This document shows, piece after piece, positions 18,960 to 28,621 of a DNA stretch of 64,000 nucleotides. The notes below the pieces were generated by a model that saw only the letters and a list, made by a program, of their open reading frames with translations, made no database searches and was not told the origin of the DNA. The stretch comes from Pseudomonas segetis (GTDB lineage: Bacteria > Pseudomonadota > Gammaproteobacteria > Pseudomonadales > Pseudomonadaceae), in the NCBI RefSeq assembly GCF_900188155.1, contig NZ_FZOG01000001.1, positions 124,001-188,000 on the forward strand, in the 5' to 3' direction. Numbering within the stretch: position 1 is the first letter of the stretch; each line of letters opens with the position of its first letter. A program made the translations under genes and the position numbers.

Positions 18960-19068
18960 ATGCTAGTTGAATAACCCTGGCTTCGCCAGTCGACAAGCCA
19001 CGAAAGTTTGCCTGCTTTGAGTCTTCAGCTGCGCCCTGGTTTGCGTCGTGTCTTGCTACAGAGGCTGT

Positions 19069-19827
19069 CTAGACCAGGTTGAGTTGGATCTTGGCGTCGC
19101 GCAAAAGCCGGCAGATCGCCGGGCTTGGCGCTGCGTCGGTAAATACTTGGTCGACCAGGTTGATCGATCCCAGGCGCACCACGGCGTTACGTCCGAATTT
19201 ATTTGAGTCAGCGGCCAGCAGAACCCGGCGGGCATTGTTGATGATTGCCTGGGATACCCGCACTTCCTGATAGTCAAAGTCGAGCAAGCTGCCGTCTTCA
19301 TCAATGCCGCTGATGCCAACCAGGGCAAAGTCGACCTTGAATTGCTCGATGAAATCGACTGCGGCCTGGCCCACGATTCCGCCGTCGGCACGCACCGTTC
19401 CGCCGGCCACCAGTACTTCGAAATCAGCCTTGGTGCTCAGTTGTGCGGCCACATGCAGGTTGTTGGTGATGATTTTCAAGCCTTTGTGGTTCTGTAGCGC
19501 GCGGGCAATGGCTTCGGTGGTCGTGCCTATGTTGATAAACAATGAAGCGTGATCAGGTATCTGGGCAGCAACGGCTTCGGCAATGCGCAGTTTTTCTTCG
19601 CGCATTTGCCCGGCGCGCATGGTGTAGGCAGTGTTTTGTGTGCTGGAGCTTTCGCACGCCGCGCCGCCGTGAGTACGGCGTAGCAAGCCCTGTTCGGCGA
19701 GCTGGTTGATGTCGCGGCGGATAGTCTGCGGGGTTACAGTGAATGCCTGGGCAAGTTCCTCGATGCTGACGTATCCGCGCTCGCGGGCGAGATTGAGAAT
19801 GTCTTGCTGGCGCGGTGGCAGGGTCAT
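19069..19827 (-). CDS. glpR: DeoR-family glycerol-3-phosphate repressor GlpR
   Basis: A 252-residue DeoR-type repressor: N-terminal winged helix ([25 protein letters not shown], then [24 protein letters not shown]) and a C-terminal sugar-phosphate sensing domain with [14 protein letters not shown], the phosphate-binding loop. The ligand is expected to be glycerol-3-phosphate. It is upstream of glpD on the same strand and divergent from ybaK-glpK; operator-like palindromes occur on both sides. Confidence 0.93.
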   Translation of the reverse strand: MTLPPRQQDILNLARERGYVSIEELAQAFTVTPQTIRRDINQLAEQGLLRRTHGGAACESSSTQNTAYTMRAGQMREEKLRIAEAVAAQIPDHASLFINIGTTTEAIARALQNHKGLKIITNNLHVAAQLSTKADFEVLVAGGTVRADGGIVGQAAVDFIEQFKVDFALVGISGIDEDGSLLDFDYQEVRVSQAIINNARRVLLAADSNKFGRNAVVRLGSINLVDQVFTDAAPSPAICRLLRDAKIQLNLV

Positions 19828-19904
19828 GGGCGAGTCCTTTTTTGCGCCATTATAGGCTGCTCAGGAAGAAATTTTCGGCTATGGTAATGAGACTTTGTCT
19901 GAGC

Positions 19905-19922
19905 ATTTTCACAAACGAACAT
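19905..19922. promoter_or_regulatory. Second GlpR-like operator, overlapping the ybaK start codon
   Basis: ATTTTC-ACAAAC-GAACAT differs by one base from the perfect ATGTTC-N6-GAACAT palindrome seen before glpD. It lies between divergent glpR and ybaK and covers the ybaK ATG (19921-19923). A weaker ATTTTC-N6-GAAGGC is found before glpK at 20448-20465. Confidence 0.55.
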
Positions 19923-20391
19923 GACCCCTGCAATCGATCTGTTAAAAAAGGCCAAGGCGCCGTTCCAGGTTCACAGCTACAGCCATGATCCGAAAACGGC
20001 TTCCTATGGGCTGGAGGCTGCCGAGAAACTTAACCTTGATCCTGCGCGTGTGTTCAAGACGCTGCTGGCGGCAAGCGAGAAAGGCGAGCTTATAGTTGCT
20101 GTGGTGCCCGTCGCCGGTAGCCTGGACTTGAAGGCGCTGGCCGCTGCAGCCGGGGTCAAGAAGGCCGATATGGCCGATCCAGTTGCCGCGCAACGGTCAA
20201 CAGGGTACTTGCTCGGTGGCATTAGCCCGTTGGGGCAAAAGAAGCGGCTGCGTACCTTTATCGACACCTCGGCCCAACAGTTTCCGAGCATTCATGTCAG
20301 TGCCGGGCGGCGCGGACTTGAGGTCGAGTTATCGGGTGCCGTCCTGGCGCAACACACCAATGCCCAATTTGCGGCAATTGGCCGCGAGTAA
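19921..20391 (+). CDS. ybaK: Cys-tRNA(Pro) deacylase YbaK
   Basis: A 156-residue single-domain member of the YbaK/EbsC family, which hydrolyses mischarged Cys-tRNA(Pro). Family features are the conserved Lys in RVFKTLLA near residue 47-53, VAVVPVAGSLDLKALAAAAG, and the GYLLGGISPLGQKKRL loop near 98-113. The start at 19921 directly abuts CACAAACGAAC, with no typical ribosome-binding site, so the message may be leaderless or poorly translated. It sits within the glp locus, 97 bases before glpK on the same strand, an unusual neighbour that may be co-transcribed. Confidence 0.88.
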   Translation: MTPAIDLLKKAKAPFQVHSYSHDPKTASYGLEAAEKLNLDPARVFKTLLAASEKGELIVAVVPVAGSLDLKALAAAAGVKKADMADPVAAQRSTGYLLGGISPLGQKKRLRTFIDTSAQQFPSIHVSAGRRGLEVELSGAVLAQHTNAQFAAIGRE

Positions 20392-20470
20392 TTTCAGTTT
20401 GCTGCATGCCATGGGTGCGGCGTGCACTCATTCACCTTGGCCAACACATTTTCGGTTGTGAAGGCCCGAC

Positions 20471-20478
20471 AATAATAA
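20471..20478 (+). promoter_or_regulatory. Hfq/Crc motif overlapping the glpK ribosome-binding site
   Basis: AATAATAA is a perfect AAnAAnAA match whose last bases run into the AAGGA ribosome-binding site of glpK. Its position predicts direct translational repression by Hfq/Crc. Confidence 0.5.
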
Positions 20479-20488
20479 GGACACATAC

Positions 20489-21976
20489 ATGTCACGGTTT
20501 CTGCTGGCGATCGACCAAGGCACGACGAGCAGTCGCGCAATTGTATTCAGTGCCCAAGGCTTGCCTGTGGCGCAGGCGCAGCAGGAGTTCAAACAGTATT
20601 TCCCGCAAGACGGCTGGGTCGAACATGATGCCGAGGAGCTTTGGCAGAGCACCCTGGATGTCTGTCGGCAGGCGCTGGAACACAGTGGTCTGGAGATTGA
20701 CCAGATTGCTGCAATAGGCATCACCAACCAGCGTGAAACCACCTTGGTATGGGATGCCCAAAGTGGCGAGCCAATCCATCACGCCATTGTCTGGCAGGAC
20801 CGGCGTACCGCTGATTACTGTGCACAGCTCAAGCAGGCCGGGCATGAGGCTCGCGTGGCAGCCAAGACCGGACTGCTGATCGACCCCTATTTTTCCGCGA
20901 CCAAGCTGCGCTGGATTCTGGAAAATGTACCCGGCGCTCGTGAGCGAGCAGAGCGGGGCGAGTTGCGCTTTGGTACGGTCGACAGCTTCTTGCTGTGGCG
21001 CCTGACGGGCGGCCAATCACATAAGACCGATGCGACCAACGCCTCGCGTACCTTGATGTTCAATATCCATACTCAGCAATGGGATGCCGAGTTGCTGGAG
21101 TTGTTTGATATCCCGGTGAACATGCTACCCGAGGTCATGGATTCGGCTGCGGATTTTGGTGCTTGCTTGCCCGAGCTCCTGGGGGCGGCCATTCCGGTGC
21201 TGGGTATTGCGGGCGATCAGCAGGCGGCGTTGGTTGGTCAGGCCTGTTTTCAGCCGGGCATGGTCAAGAGCACCTACGGCACTGGCTGCTTCATGATCCA
21301 GAATACCGGTGATACGCCGGTTACCTCGCAGAACCGCTTGTTGACCACAGTGGGTTATCGCCTCAATGGCAAGGTTACATACGCCGTCGAAGGCAGCATT
21401 TTCGTGGCTGGCGCAGCCGTTCAGTGGCTGCGTGACGGTATCAAGCTGATCAATCATGCGCGCGACAGCGAAGCAATGGCCGTGCAAACCGGTGATGCGT
21501 GTGGCGTGTATCTGGTACCTGCCTTTACGGGGTTGGGAGCACCTTATTGGGACCCCAAAGCGCGGGGCGCGATCTTTGGCCTGACCCGCGATACTGGTAT
21601 CAAGGAAATCGTCACAGCAGGCTTGCAGTCGGTTTGCTACCAAACCCTGGACCTGCTTGAGGCCATGCGCCAGGACGGCGCCGCTGCGCCCAGTGCGCTT
21701 CGGGTTGACGGCGGCATGGTTGAAAATAACTGGGTCCTGCAGTTTTTGGCCGATATTCTCGGGGTCACTGTAGAGCGTCCTAAGGTTACAGAAACGACGG
21801 CGCTCGGGGTCGCATACCTTGCAGGGCTGCAAGCGGGTATCTACCCTGACCTCGAAGCAATTGCCAGCCATTGGCACTGCGAGCAACGCTTTACCCCGTT
21901 AATGGCAGATAGCCATCGTGATACGCTTTACAAGGGCTGGTTGGATGCCGTAAAGCGGGTACGCAGCGAGAACTAG
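20489..21976 (+). CDS. glpK: Glycerol kinase GlpK
   Basis: Phosphorylates glycerol to sn-glycerol-3-phosphate with ATP. The protein has 495 residues with FGGY-kinase hallmarks: N-terminal [12 protein letters not shown] near 8-19, the substrate region [27 protein letters not shown] near 350-367, and C-terminal DGGMVENNW(VLQF) near 407-415. AAGGA lies 9 bases before the ATG. glpF, which normally precedes glpK in Pseudomonas, is not here. Confidence 0.97.
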   Translation: MSRFLLAIDQGTTSSRAIVFSAQGLPVAQAQQEFKQYFPQDGWVEHDAEELWQSTLDVCRQALEHSGLEIDQIAAIGITNQRETTLVWDAQSGEPIHHAIVWQDRRTADYCAQLKQAGHEARVAAKTGLLIDPYFSATKLRWILENVPGARERAERGELRFGTVDSFLLWRLTGGQSHKTDATNASRTLMFNIHTQQWDAELLELFDIPVNMLPEVMDSAADFGACLPELLGAAIPVLGIAGDQQAALVGQACFQPGMVKSTYGTGCFMIQNTGDTPVTSQNRLLTTVGYRLNGKVTYAVEGSIFVAGAAVQWLRDGIKLINHARDSEAMAVQTGDACGVYLVPAFTGLGAPYWDPKARGAIFGLTRDTGIKEIVTAGLQSVCYQTLDLLEAMRQDGAAAPSALRVDGGMVENNWVLQFLADILGVTVERPKVTETTALGVAYLAGLQAGIYPDLEAIASHWHCEQRFTPLMADSHRDTLYKGWLDAVKRVRSEN

Positions 21977-22006
21977 CCCACATCGGCTTTTTTGTGAGGC
22001 AGACCT

Positions 22007-22834
22007 TTGATTCGCTTTCTTCGCTTATGGCTGGCTTTTATTGCAAGTTTTTGCGCGCAGGTGCTCTGGGCCGCAGGGGCGGATAACGAAACCCTGGTCA
22101 TCACCGGCGACCTTTGGTGCCCTGTGAACTGCGCGCCGGATGGGCAGCAACCAGGGATATTCGTGGAGTTGGTGCAAGACATATTTGCCGAACGCGGGAT
22201 TGAGGTCGAGTACCGGGTGACCAATTGGGCGCGGGCTGTTCATGAGGTTCGGCTAGGTAAAGCCAATGCGTTGCTTGGCGCTGGCGTCAGAGACGCTCCA
22301 GATTTCATCTTTACCAAGACGGCTGTGGGCATCTCGCGTAATTGCTTCTACGCCAAGCCAGGCCCTGGCTGGCGCTACCAAGGGGTCGATTCGCTGGCCA
22401 GGGTCACGGTCGGAGCTATTAATGGCTATAGCTATGGCCAGGAGCTGAACACCTATTTCGAGCGTTACCGTGCTGATTCGGCACGAGTGCAGATGGCGTC
22501 CGGTGATCGGGCGCTAGCCATCAATATTGATAAATTGCGCAAAGGCCGCGTGGACACCATTATTGAGAATAACTGGGTCATGCAAGCCTATTTGGCCAGG
22601 CAGGGGCAAACCGATGCCCTGCTTGAAGTTGGTTGTCGCAAGATAGATGTTCCGATCTACGTCGCGTTCAGCCCCGCACTGGGGGCCAGCCAGCGTTATG
22701 TCGATATTTTCGAGCAGGGCCTGGAACGCTATGCAGCCACGGGAAAAGTGGCTGCGCTATATCGGCGTTATGGCATCAGCCCGCCGGCTATCGACCCTGA
22801 TCATTCCTCCCCGGCCCCTGACCCGCAGCGGTGA
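22007..22834 (+). CDS. Periplasmic solute-binding protein, family 3 type
   Basis: A 275-residue protein with a signal peptide (LWLAFIASFCAQVLWAAGA, cleaved near 23) followed by a two-lobe binding-protein fold (LVITGDLWCPVNC... GIFVELVQDIFAERGIEVEYRV). Such proteins bind amino acids, or act as stand-alone sensors. No ABC permease genes are adjacent, so it is an orphan. The start is a TTG at 22007 with GAGG upstream; there is no in-frame ATG before the signal peptide. It follows glpK by 30 bases, so read-through is possible. Confidence 0.72.
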   Translation: MIRFLRLWLAFIASFCAQVLWAAGADNETLVITGDLWCPVNCAPDGQQPGIFVELVQDIFAERGIEVEYRVTNWARAVHEVRLGKANALLGAGVRDAPDFIFTKTAVGISRNCFYAKPGPGWRYQGVDSLARVTVGAINGYSYGQELNTYFERYRADSARVQMASGDRALAINIDKLRKGRVDTIIENNWVMQAYLARQGQTDALLEVGCRKIDVPIYVAFSPALGASQRYVDIFEQGLERYAATGKVAALYRRYGISPPAIDPDHSSPAPDPQR

Positions 22835-22861
22835 TGGCCCAGACAACCAAGGATTATCGTG

Positions 22862-23653
22862 ATGCAACTCGAATATCATCAAGTCGATGCTTTTTCCAAC
22901 CGCCCATTTTGCGGTAACCCAGCTATTGTTTATCGCCTTGATCACTGGCTCGATGACGCGCTGATGCAGCGTATCGCGGCCGAACACAACCTGGCGGAAA
23001 CCGCATTTCTAGTAAAGCAGTCCGAGCATTGGCACATACGCTGGTTCACACCGGCTACCGAGGTGCCGTTGTGCGGTCACGCGACGCTGGCCAGCGCTTA
23101 TGTGTTGTTCAATATCTATGCAGAGCCGGGCGAGGTTATCGAGTTTCACAGCCTGTCCGGGCCGCTACGGGTCAGGCGCGCCGGGCAACGTTTGGAGCTG
23201 GACTTCCCTGCGCAAAATATTGAGCCCGATCATCGGTTGCTCGACGCGGTGTCTGCAGCGCTGGGGGTTGCTGTCGAGGCCGCATTTGTCGGTCCGGAAC
23301 TGCTCGCGGTGGTGGCGGATGAAGCTACGGTGCGCAATTGCCAGCCTGACTTGGCTGAAGTCGCCAAATTGCCGGGCATGGGTGTCATCATCACCGCGCC
23401 AGGGCAGCAATATGATTTTGTCTCTCGCTACTTTGCCCCTTCGATCGGGATTGCCGAGGACCCCGTTACCGGCGCCATCCACTGCAGCTTGATCCCCTAT
23501 TGGTCGCAGCGCCTGGCCAAGCTTGAGATGCGTGCGTACCAGGCCTCTGCGCGGGGCGGGGAATTGCATTGTCGGTTGGCGGGGGAGCGGGTGAAAATTG
23601 CCGGTGACGCCGTTCTGGTCGCCAAGGCAACCTTGTTGCTGGGGGACGTCTAG
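22862..23653 (+). CDS. PhzF-family isomerase/epimerase
   Basis: A 263-residue PhzF-like protein. Family motifs: QVDAFSNRPFCGNPAIV near 6-22, the catalytic Glu in LAETAFLV near 43, TPATEVPLCGHATLASAY near 61-78, and the second-domain copy DPVTGAIHCSLIPYW near 200-214. PhzF enzymes isomerise trans-2,3-dihydro-3-hydroxyanthranilate, but stand-alone homologues have other, mostly unknown, substrates; no phenazine genes are nearby. ATG at 22862 chosen; a GTG immediately before it (22859) is the alternative. Confidence 0.85.
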   Translation: MQLEYHQVDAFSNRPFCGNPAIVYRLDHWLDDALMQRIAAEHNLAETAFLVKQSEHWHIRWFTPATEVPLCGHATLASAYVLFNIYAEPGEVIEFHSLSGPLRVRRAGQRLELDFPAQNIEPDHRLLDAVSAALGVAVEAAFVGPELLAVVADEATVRNCQPDLAEVAKLPGMGVIITAPGQQYDFVSRYFAPSIGIAEDPVTGAIHCSLIPYWSQRLAKLEMRAYQASARGGELHCRLAGERVKIAGDAVLVAKATLLLGDV

Positions 23654-23671
23654 TCCCCCTTGTGACCTGAG

Positions 23672-24781
23672 CTAGCTGCCCGCGCTGTGGCGGCGTACCC
23701 CAGAGCTTGGCGGGTTGGCGTGGGTTGCGACGCTGCCGGGTACTGCAAATGCGACCAAGTGCTCCGCTGCAACGCGAATCCCCACGCTTTCACCTGGCTG
23801 ATGATCCGCGTGGCTGGGAAATAGCGCCTCAAGCTGGCTCCCGGTTGGCAGTTGCAGGCGATACAGGGTTGCCGCACCAAGGAAGGTCTTGCCGACAATC
23901 AGTGCTGTCAGCGAACTTTCCGGAGCGTAAACAATGTCGTCGGGCCGCAGTAGTACATCTACCGCGCTGCCGGTCGGCCAGATATAGGCACGATCACCGC
24001 TGATCACTCCCAGTTCGGTCTGCACCTTTTCCGGGCTCAGCAACTGGCCACGGATGAAATAACCCTGGCCGATAAAGCTGGCGACAAAAGGGGTCTTGGG
24101 TTCGTGGTACAGGTTGTAGGGGGTGTCCCACTGCTCCAGCTTGCCTTCCTTGAACACTCCGACATGATCGCTGACAGCAAAGGCTTCTTCTTGATCGTGA
24201 GTCACCAGGATCGCGCTGGTGCCACGGCTCTTGAGGATTTCACGAACCTCACGGCTCAAGCTGCGGCGCAGTTCGCCATCAAGGTTGGAGAAGGGCTCAT
24301 CAAGTAATAGCAACTGGGGTTCTGGCGCCAGTGCACGGGCCAGCGATACCCGCTGCTGCTGTCCGCCAGACAACTCGTGCGGGTAGCGTTTGCCAAGGTG
24401 GTCAAGCTTGACCAGCGCCAGCAATTCCTCGGTGATGCGCTCGCAGTCTGGTTGTTTGCGAATGCCAAAGGCGATGTTCTGCGCCACGCTTAGGTGGGGG
24501 AACAGGGCGTAGTCCTGAAACACCATGCCGATCCGTCGCTTCTCCGGCGCGAGGGTAAAGCCGGCACTGGAAATCACTTCGCCGGCCAGGCTTATCTCGC
24601 CGCTGTGCACCGGCTCAAAGCCGGCAATCGCGCGCAATGTCGTGGTCTTGCCGCAGCCGGATGAGCCGAGCAGGCAGCCAATATCGCCGGCATTGAGGTG
24701 TAGATTGAGGTCCTGTACTACCTTGTGCTCGTTGTAGCCACAGCTCAGGTCGCGCAGGTTAAGCAGCATTGAGTGTGTCAT
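23672..24781 (-). CDS. ABC transporter ATP-binding protein, Fbp/Pot-like
   Basis: A 369-residue ABC ATPase: Walker [10 protein letters not shown] (39-47), Q-loop FQDYALFPH, signature LSGGQQQR (137-144), Walker B LLLLDEP (157-163), H-loop VTHDQEEA, and a C-terminal TOBE-type domain (about 265-350) containing [12 protein letters not shown]. The length and TOBE domain fit ferric-iron (FbpC) or polyamine type importers. No permease or binding-protein gene adjoins it. The start codon overlaps the argF stop (ATGA, 24781-24778), so the two are translationally coupled. P. aeruginosa has the same argF-ABC pairing as I recall. Confidence 0.85.
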   Translation of the reverse strand: MTHSMLLNLRDLSCGYNEHKVVQDLNLHLNAGDIGCLLGSSGCGKTTTLRAIAGFEPVHSGEISLAGEVISSAGFTLAPEKRRIGMVFQDYALFPHLSVAQNIAFGIRKQPDCERITEELLALVKLDHLGKRYPHELSGGQQQRVSLARALAPEPQLLLLDEPFSNLDGELRRSLSREVREILKSRGTSAILVTHDQEEAFAVSDHVGVFKEGKLEQWDTPYNLYHEPKTPFVASFIGQGYFIRGQLLSPEKVQTELGVISGDRAYIWPTGSAVDVLLRPDDIVYAPESSLTALIVGKTFLGAATLYRLQLPTGSQLEALFPSHADHQPGESVGIRVAAEHLVAFAVPGSVATHANPPSSGVRRHSAGS

Positions 24782-25698
24782 ACGTGGTGGTGTGACGCTT
24801 CGACTAGGAATTCAAGCAAGGCCTTTTGCGCATGAAGACGGTTTTCCGCCTGGTCCCATGCGGCCGAGCGCGGATCGTCAAGCAAGTCTTCGCTGATCTC
24901 TTCGCCACGGTGGGCCGGCAGGCAGTGCAGGAACAATACGCTTTCGTCCGCCATATCGAGCAGGGCACGATCGACCTGGTAGGGCTTGAACAGCTTCATG
25001 CGTTCTTGCGCTTCGTCTTCCTGGCCCATCGAGGCCCATACGTCGGTCGTCACCAAGTGCGCACCAACCACTGCCTGGCGTGGATCGCGGATGATCTGTA
25101 CCCGCTCTCCAGCTTCGGCCAGCAGCCTGGCGCTAGGCTCGTAGCCCTCGGGGCAGGCAACGCGCAACTGGAAGTCGAACTGGATGGCAGCCTCTATATA
25201 GGAGTTGCACATGTTGTTGCCATCACCGATCCAGACCACGGTTTTGCCCGCGATGCTGCCACGGTGTTCAAGGTAGGTCTGCATGTCGGCCAGCAACTGG
25301 CAGGGGTGCAGGTCATCTGACAAACCATTGATGACAGGTACGCGCGAGTTCGCGGCAAATTCGGTCAGGGTGTCGTGGGCGAATGTGCGGATCATGACCG
25401 CATCGAGCATGCGAGACATCACCTTGGCTGCGTCGGCAATGGGTTCGCCACGGCCCAGTTGGGTGTCGCGTGGCGACAGGAAAATAGCCTGGCCGCCAAA
25501 CTGGATCATGCCCGCTTCAAAGGACAGGCGTGTCCGGGTCGAGGCCTTCTCGAAAATCATGCCCAGTACACGGTTCTTGAGCGGTTCGAAAAGCACGCCT
25601 CGGTTGCGCAAATCCTTTAGCTCCATGGCGCGGCGGATCAAGCTCACCAGCTCAGTGGGGCTGCAGTCCATCAGCGAGAGAAAGTGTCTTGCGCTCAT
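24778..25698 (-). CDS. argF: Ornithine carbamoyltransferase, anabolic
   Basis: Makes citrulline from ornithine and carbamoyl phosphate in arginine biosynthesis. 306 residues from the ATG at 25698. Motifs: carbamoyl-phosphate loop STRTRLSFE near 48-56, then HPCQLLAD, and ornithine-binding [10 protein letters not shown] near 263-272. The open frame extends to 25737, but that part lacks family similarity. The final ATGA couples it to the ABC ATPase gene. argG lies 10 kb away, so arginine genes are scattered as usual in Pseudomonas. Confidence 0.95.
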   Translation of the reverse strand: MSARHFLSLMDCSPTELVSLIRRAMELKDLRNRGVLFEPLKNRVLGMIFEKASTRTRLSFEAGMIQFGGQAIFLSPRDTQLGRGEPIADAAKVMSRMLDAVMIRTFAHDTLTEFAANSRVPVINGLSDDLHPCQLLADMQTYLEHRGSIAGKTVVWIGDGNNMCNSYIEAAIQFDFQLRVACPEGYEPSARLLAEAGERVQIIRDPRQAVVGAHLVTTDVWASMGQEDEAQERMKLFKPYQVDRALLDMADESVLFLHCLPAHRGEEISEDLLDDPRSAAWDQAENRLHAQKALLEFLVEASHHHV

Positions 25699-26018
25699 CA
25701 AAAATACCTTTTTTACAACAGGGCGCAGGTGGCACAAGCACTATAAATAGTAGAAATGGCTGGACCTGCGGCAGGAGGCCGCACAGTGCGACGTAACAGG
25801 GAAAGGCGAAATCTTATAAGCAAATGACGATTCGGCGCAAATTGTCTGCTGTTTCAGGCTTTGCCAGCCTGCTCGGCGGCGGCCTGCTGGTGCTGGATTG
25901 GTTGCCCTGATGCCTGTCAATTCACAGGACTAACGCTGCTGGTGCGATATCGGGCTGCGCGCCATAGTCGTTATTTGCACTCCTGCGGGTGCACTCGAAT
26001 AATAAAGCGAGGCCGGCC
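25699..26018. other. Divergent control region argF / oxidoreductase, with a possible 28-codon ORF
   Basis: No annotated-size gene. On the plus strand an ATG at 25824 opens a 28-codon frame ending in TGA at 25908-25910; it encodes a basic start (MTIRRK) and one hydrophobic stretch (SGFASLLGGGLLVLDW), like a small membrane protein, but without a convincing ribosome-binding site. A hairpin TGCAC/GTGCA lies at 25976-25993. The leader of the oxidoreductase contains a perfect AATAATAA (25998-26005) before its GCGAGG site, an Hfq/Crc-type motif. I could not recognise an ArgR box. Confidence 0.4.
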
Positions 26019-28127
26019 ATGAGCAAGACTCTCCATCACCGTGCGTGCCATCTATGCGAAGCCATCTGCGGCCTGACGATCGAAACCGAGCGTGCGCCGG
26101 ACGGCCGTCAGCAAATCGTATCCATTAAAGGCGATGCACAGGACACCTTCAGCCGTGGTCACATCTGTCCAAAAGCGGTGGCACTGCAGGATATCCAGAA
26201 CGACCCCGACCGGATACGTCAGCCAATGCGTCGTGTGGGTGGTGAGTGGCAGGCCATCGAGTGGGACGAGGCCTTTGCCCTGGTTGCCGAACGCCTGAGC
26301 GATATCCAGGCGCGGCACGGTAACAATGCTGTGGCGATCTACCAGGGAAACCCGAGCGTGCACAACTACGGGCTGATGACCCACAGCAACTATTTTCTAG
26401 GGCAGTTGAAAACCCGTAACCGCTTTTCGGCAACCTCGGTCGACCAGTTGCCGCATCACCTCACCAGCCATCAAATGTATGGCCATGGCTTGCTGATACC
26501 GATTCCGGATATCGATCACACCGACTTTATGTTGATCCTCGGGGGCAATCCGCTAGCGTCCAACGGCAGCATCATGACGGTGCCGGATGTCGAGAAGCGG
26601 CTGAAGGCAATCAAGGCCCGTGGCGGCAAGTTTGTGGTGGTTGACCCGCGCCGCACGGAAACCGCCGCAATTGCCGACCAACACCTGTTTATCCGTCCCG
26701 GGCAGGATGCCGCGCTGCTGCTTGCTCTTTTGAACACCTTGTTCAGTGAAAACCTAACACGCCAGACCCACTTGGATGTAGAGGGCTTGCAGGCAGTGCG
26801 TGAGGCCGTTGCCGGTTTTAGCGCCGAGGCAATGAGTGAGCGTTGCGCTGTTCCAGCTGACGTTATCCGCCAGTTGGCGCGGGACTTCGCTGGCGCTGAT
26901 AAAGCGGTGTGCTACGGGCGCATGGGCGTTTCGACCCAGGCATTCGGCACCCTGTGCCAGTGGTTGGTGCAGTTGATCAACCTGGTGACTGGCAACCTGG
27001 ATCGGGTTGGCGGTGCGCTTTGCACCGAGCCGGCGGTTGACTTGGTGGCGAGCACCTCGGGGGGGCACTTCAATGTTTGGCAAAGCAGGGTTTCAGGCTT
27101 GCCTGAGTATGGCGGCGAACTGCCGGTCGCGGCGCTGGCCGAGGAAATGCTGACCGAAGGCCAGGGGCAGGTCAAAGCCTTGGTCAGCGTAGCGGGTAAT
27201 CCGGTGTTGTCGACGCCCAACGGACGCAAGCTGGAGCAGGCGCTCGATGGCCTGGAGTTCATGCTCAGCATCGACTTTTACATCAATGAAACCACCCGCT
27301 ACGCCGATTTGATCCTGCCGCCGACGGCACCGCTGGAGCATGATCACTACGACACCACCTTTAACAGCTTCGCGGTGCGTAATGTCACGCGCTTCAACGA
27401 GCCGGTACTGGACAAGCCCGCCAATGCCTTGCATGACTGGGAAATATTCATCGGCCTGGCCAAGGCGTTCTCTGCAAAAATGGGCACCGAACTCAAGCCA
27501 ACCATGGCCCCTGTCAAGATGATCGACATGGGCCTGCGGCGCGGTGCCTATGGTGACAACTCCGAGCATAAGCTCAGTGTTGATGCGCTGCGCGAACACC
27601 CCCATGGCCTGGACCTGGGGCCGCTCAAGGCTAATTTGGCCGCCCGTATTCGTACGGAGGATAAAAAGGTGCAGGCGGCGCCAGCTCTCTTCATGGCTGA
27701 CCTGCAGCGCTTTGCCCAGCAGCCTTTGGCTGCTGCCGATGAACTGTTGCTGATTGGTCGCCGGCACGTGCGCAGTAATAATTCGTGGATGCACAATTAT
27801 CACCGCCTGGTGAAGGGCAAGCCGCGTCATCAACTGTTAATGCATCCTGCAGATCTGACCAGCCGTGGCTTGACGGATGGCCAGCGGGTGCGGGTGCGCT
27901 CACGGGTTGGGCTGATTGAGGTGGAGGTCGCCGCCAGCGATGACATGATGCCGGGTGTGGTGAGCCTGCCTCATGGTTGGGGTCATGCCCGGCCTGGAGT
28001 GCAAATGGCAATTGCCAGTCATCAGCCGGGTGCCAGTGCCAATGACCTGACCGACGAGCTGCAACTCGATGCGCTATCAGGAAATGCCGCGCTGAATGGG
28101 GTGCCGGTCGAAATAGTCGCCGCCTGA
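26019..28127 (+). CDS. Molybdopterin oxidoreductase, DMSO reductase family
   Basis: A 702-residue catalytic subunit of the Mo-bis-MGD (formate dehydrogenase / DMSO reductase) family. It has an N-terminal [4Fe-4S] cluster motif with Cys 10, 13, 17 and 50 (CHLC, AIC, HICPK), the molybdopterin domains, and a C-terminal MGD-binding barrel (about 575-695, RRHVRSNNSWMHNYHRLVKG). No twin-arginine signal is present, so it is cytoplasmic. No electron-transfer partner adjoins it, so it may be a stand-alone reductase or dehydrogenase; substrate unknown. The ATG at 26019 (GCGAGG upstream) is preferred to one ten codons earlier. Confidence 0.85.
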   Translation: MSKTLHHRACHLCEAICGLTIETERAPDGRQQIVSIKGDAQDTFSRGHICPKAVALQDIQNDPDRIRQPMRRVGGEWQAIEWDEAFALVAERLSDIQARHGNNAVAIYQGNPSVHNYGLMTHSNYFLGQLKTRNRFSATSVDQLPHHLTSHQMYGHGLLIPIPDIDHTDFMLILGGNPLASNGSIMTVPDVEKRLKAIKARGGKFVVVDPRRTETAAIADQHLFIRPGQDAALLLALLNTLFSENLTRQTHLDVEGLQAVREAVAGFSAEAMSERCAVPADVIRQLARDFAGADKAVCYGRMGVSTQAFGTLCQWLVQLINLVTGNLDRVGGALCTEPAVDLVASTSGGHFNVWQSRVSGLPEYGGELPVAALAEEMLTEGQGQVKALVSVAGNPVLSTPNGRKLEQALDGLEFMLSIDFYINETTRYADLILPPTAPLEHDHYDTTFNSFAVRNVTRFNEPVLDKPANALHDWEIFIGLAKAFSAKMGTELKPTMAPVKMIDMGLRRGAYGDNSEHKLSVDALREHPHGLDLGPLKANLAARIRTEDKKVQAAPALFMADLQRFAQQPLAAADELLLIGRRHVRSNNSWMHNYHRLVKGKPRHQLLMHPADLTSRGLTDGQRVRVRSRVGLIEVEVAASDDMMPGVVSLPHGWGHARPGVQMAIASHQPGASANDLTDELQLDALSGNAALNGVPVEIVAA

Positions 28128-28247
28128 GAGGCTCAGGTCGGTATTTGGGCCGGGTTGTTTCCGACCAAGCATTACACTCGGCTTTTCGCTACAATAGCGC
28201 CAACCGTGTCGACTTTTGAGTCGTAAAGCTTAGTCCTGAGGTGCCCA

Positions 28248-28574
28248 ATGGATATCATCGAAACCATCAAAGAACAGATCGCCAACAACCCCGTTCTGTT
28301 GTACATGAAAGGCTCGCCGAATGCCCCGCAGTGTGGCTTCTCGTCCAAGGCCTCGCAGGTCGTCATGGCGTGTGGCGAAAAGTTCGCCTATGTCGATATC
28401 CTGCAGAATCCGGATATCCGCGCCAATCTGCCAAAGTACGCCAACTGGCCAACTTTCCCGCAACTCTGGGTCGGTGGTGAATTGGTCGGCGGCAGCGATA
28501 TCATTGCCGAGATGTTTGACAATGGTGAACTGCAGCCCATGATCAAGGCGGCAGTTGAGAAGTCCGAAGCCTAA
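28248..28574 (+). CDS. grxD: Monothiol glutaredoxin GrxD
   Basis: A 108-residue CGFS-type glutaredoxin: C29-G-F-S, preceded by LYMKGSPNAPQ and followed by WPTFPQLWVGGELVGGSDI. These proteins carry a glutathione-ligated [2Fe-2S] cluster and deliver it to target proteins; they have little reductase activity. A strong terminator follows. Its nearness to bfr and bfd places it in an iron-handling neighbourhood. Confidence 0.95.
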   Translation: MDIIETIKEQIANNPVLLYMKGSPNAPQCGFSSKASQVVMACGEKFAYVDILQNPDIRANLPKYANWPTFPQLWVGGELVGGSDIIAEMFDNGELQPMIKAAVEKSEA

Positions 28575-28590
28575 GCTTCGCGGGTTCTGG

Positions 28591-28621
28591 AAAAATCGAT
28601 GCCTCGGCATCGATTTTTTTT
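28591..28621 (+). terminator. Terminator after grxD
   Basis: AAAAATCGATGC pairs with GCATCGATTTTT around a CTCG loop, followed by further Ts; 17 bases after the grxD stop. Confidence 0.9.

Noticed and set aside
25700..25860. ArgR binding site before argF
   Set aside because: Only scattered TCGC half-sites with wrong spacing; not a convincing match to TGTCGC-N8-AA.
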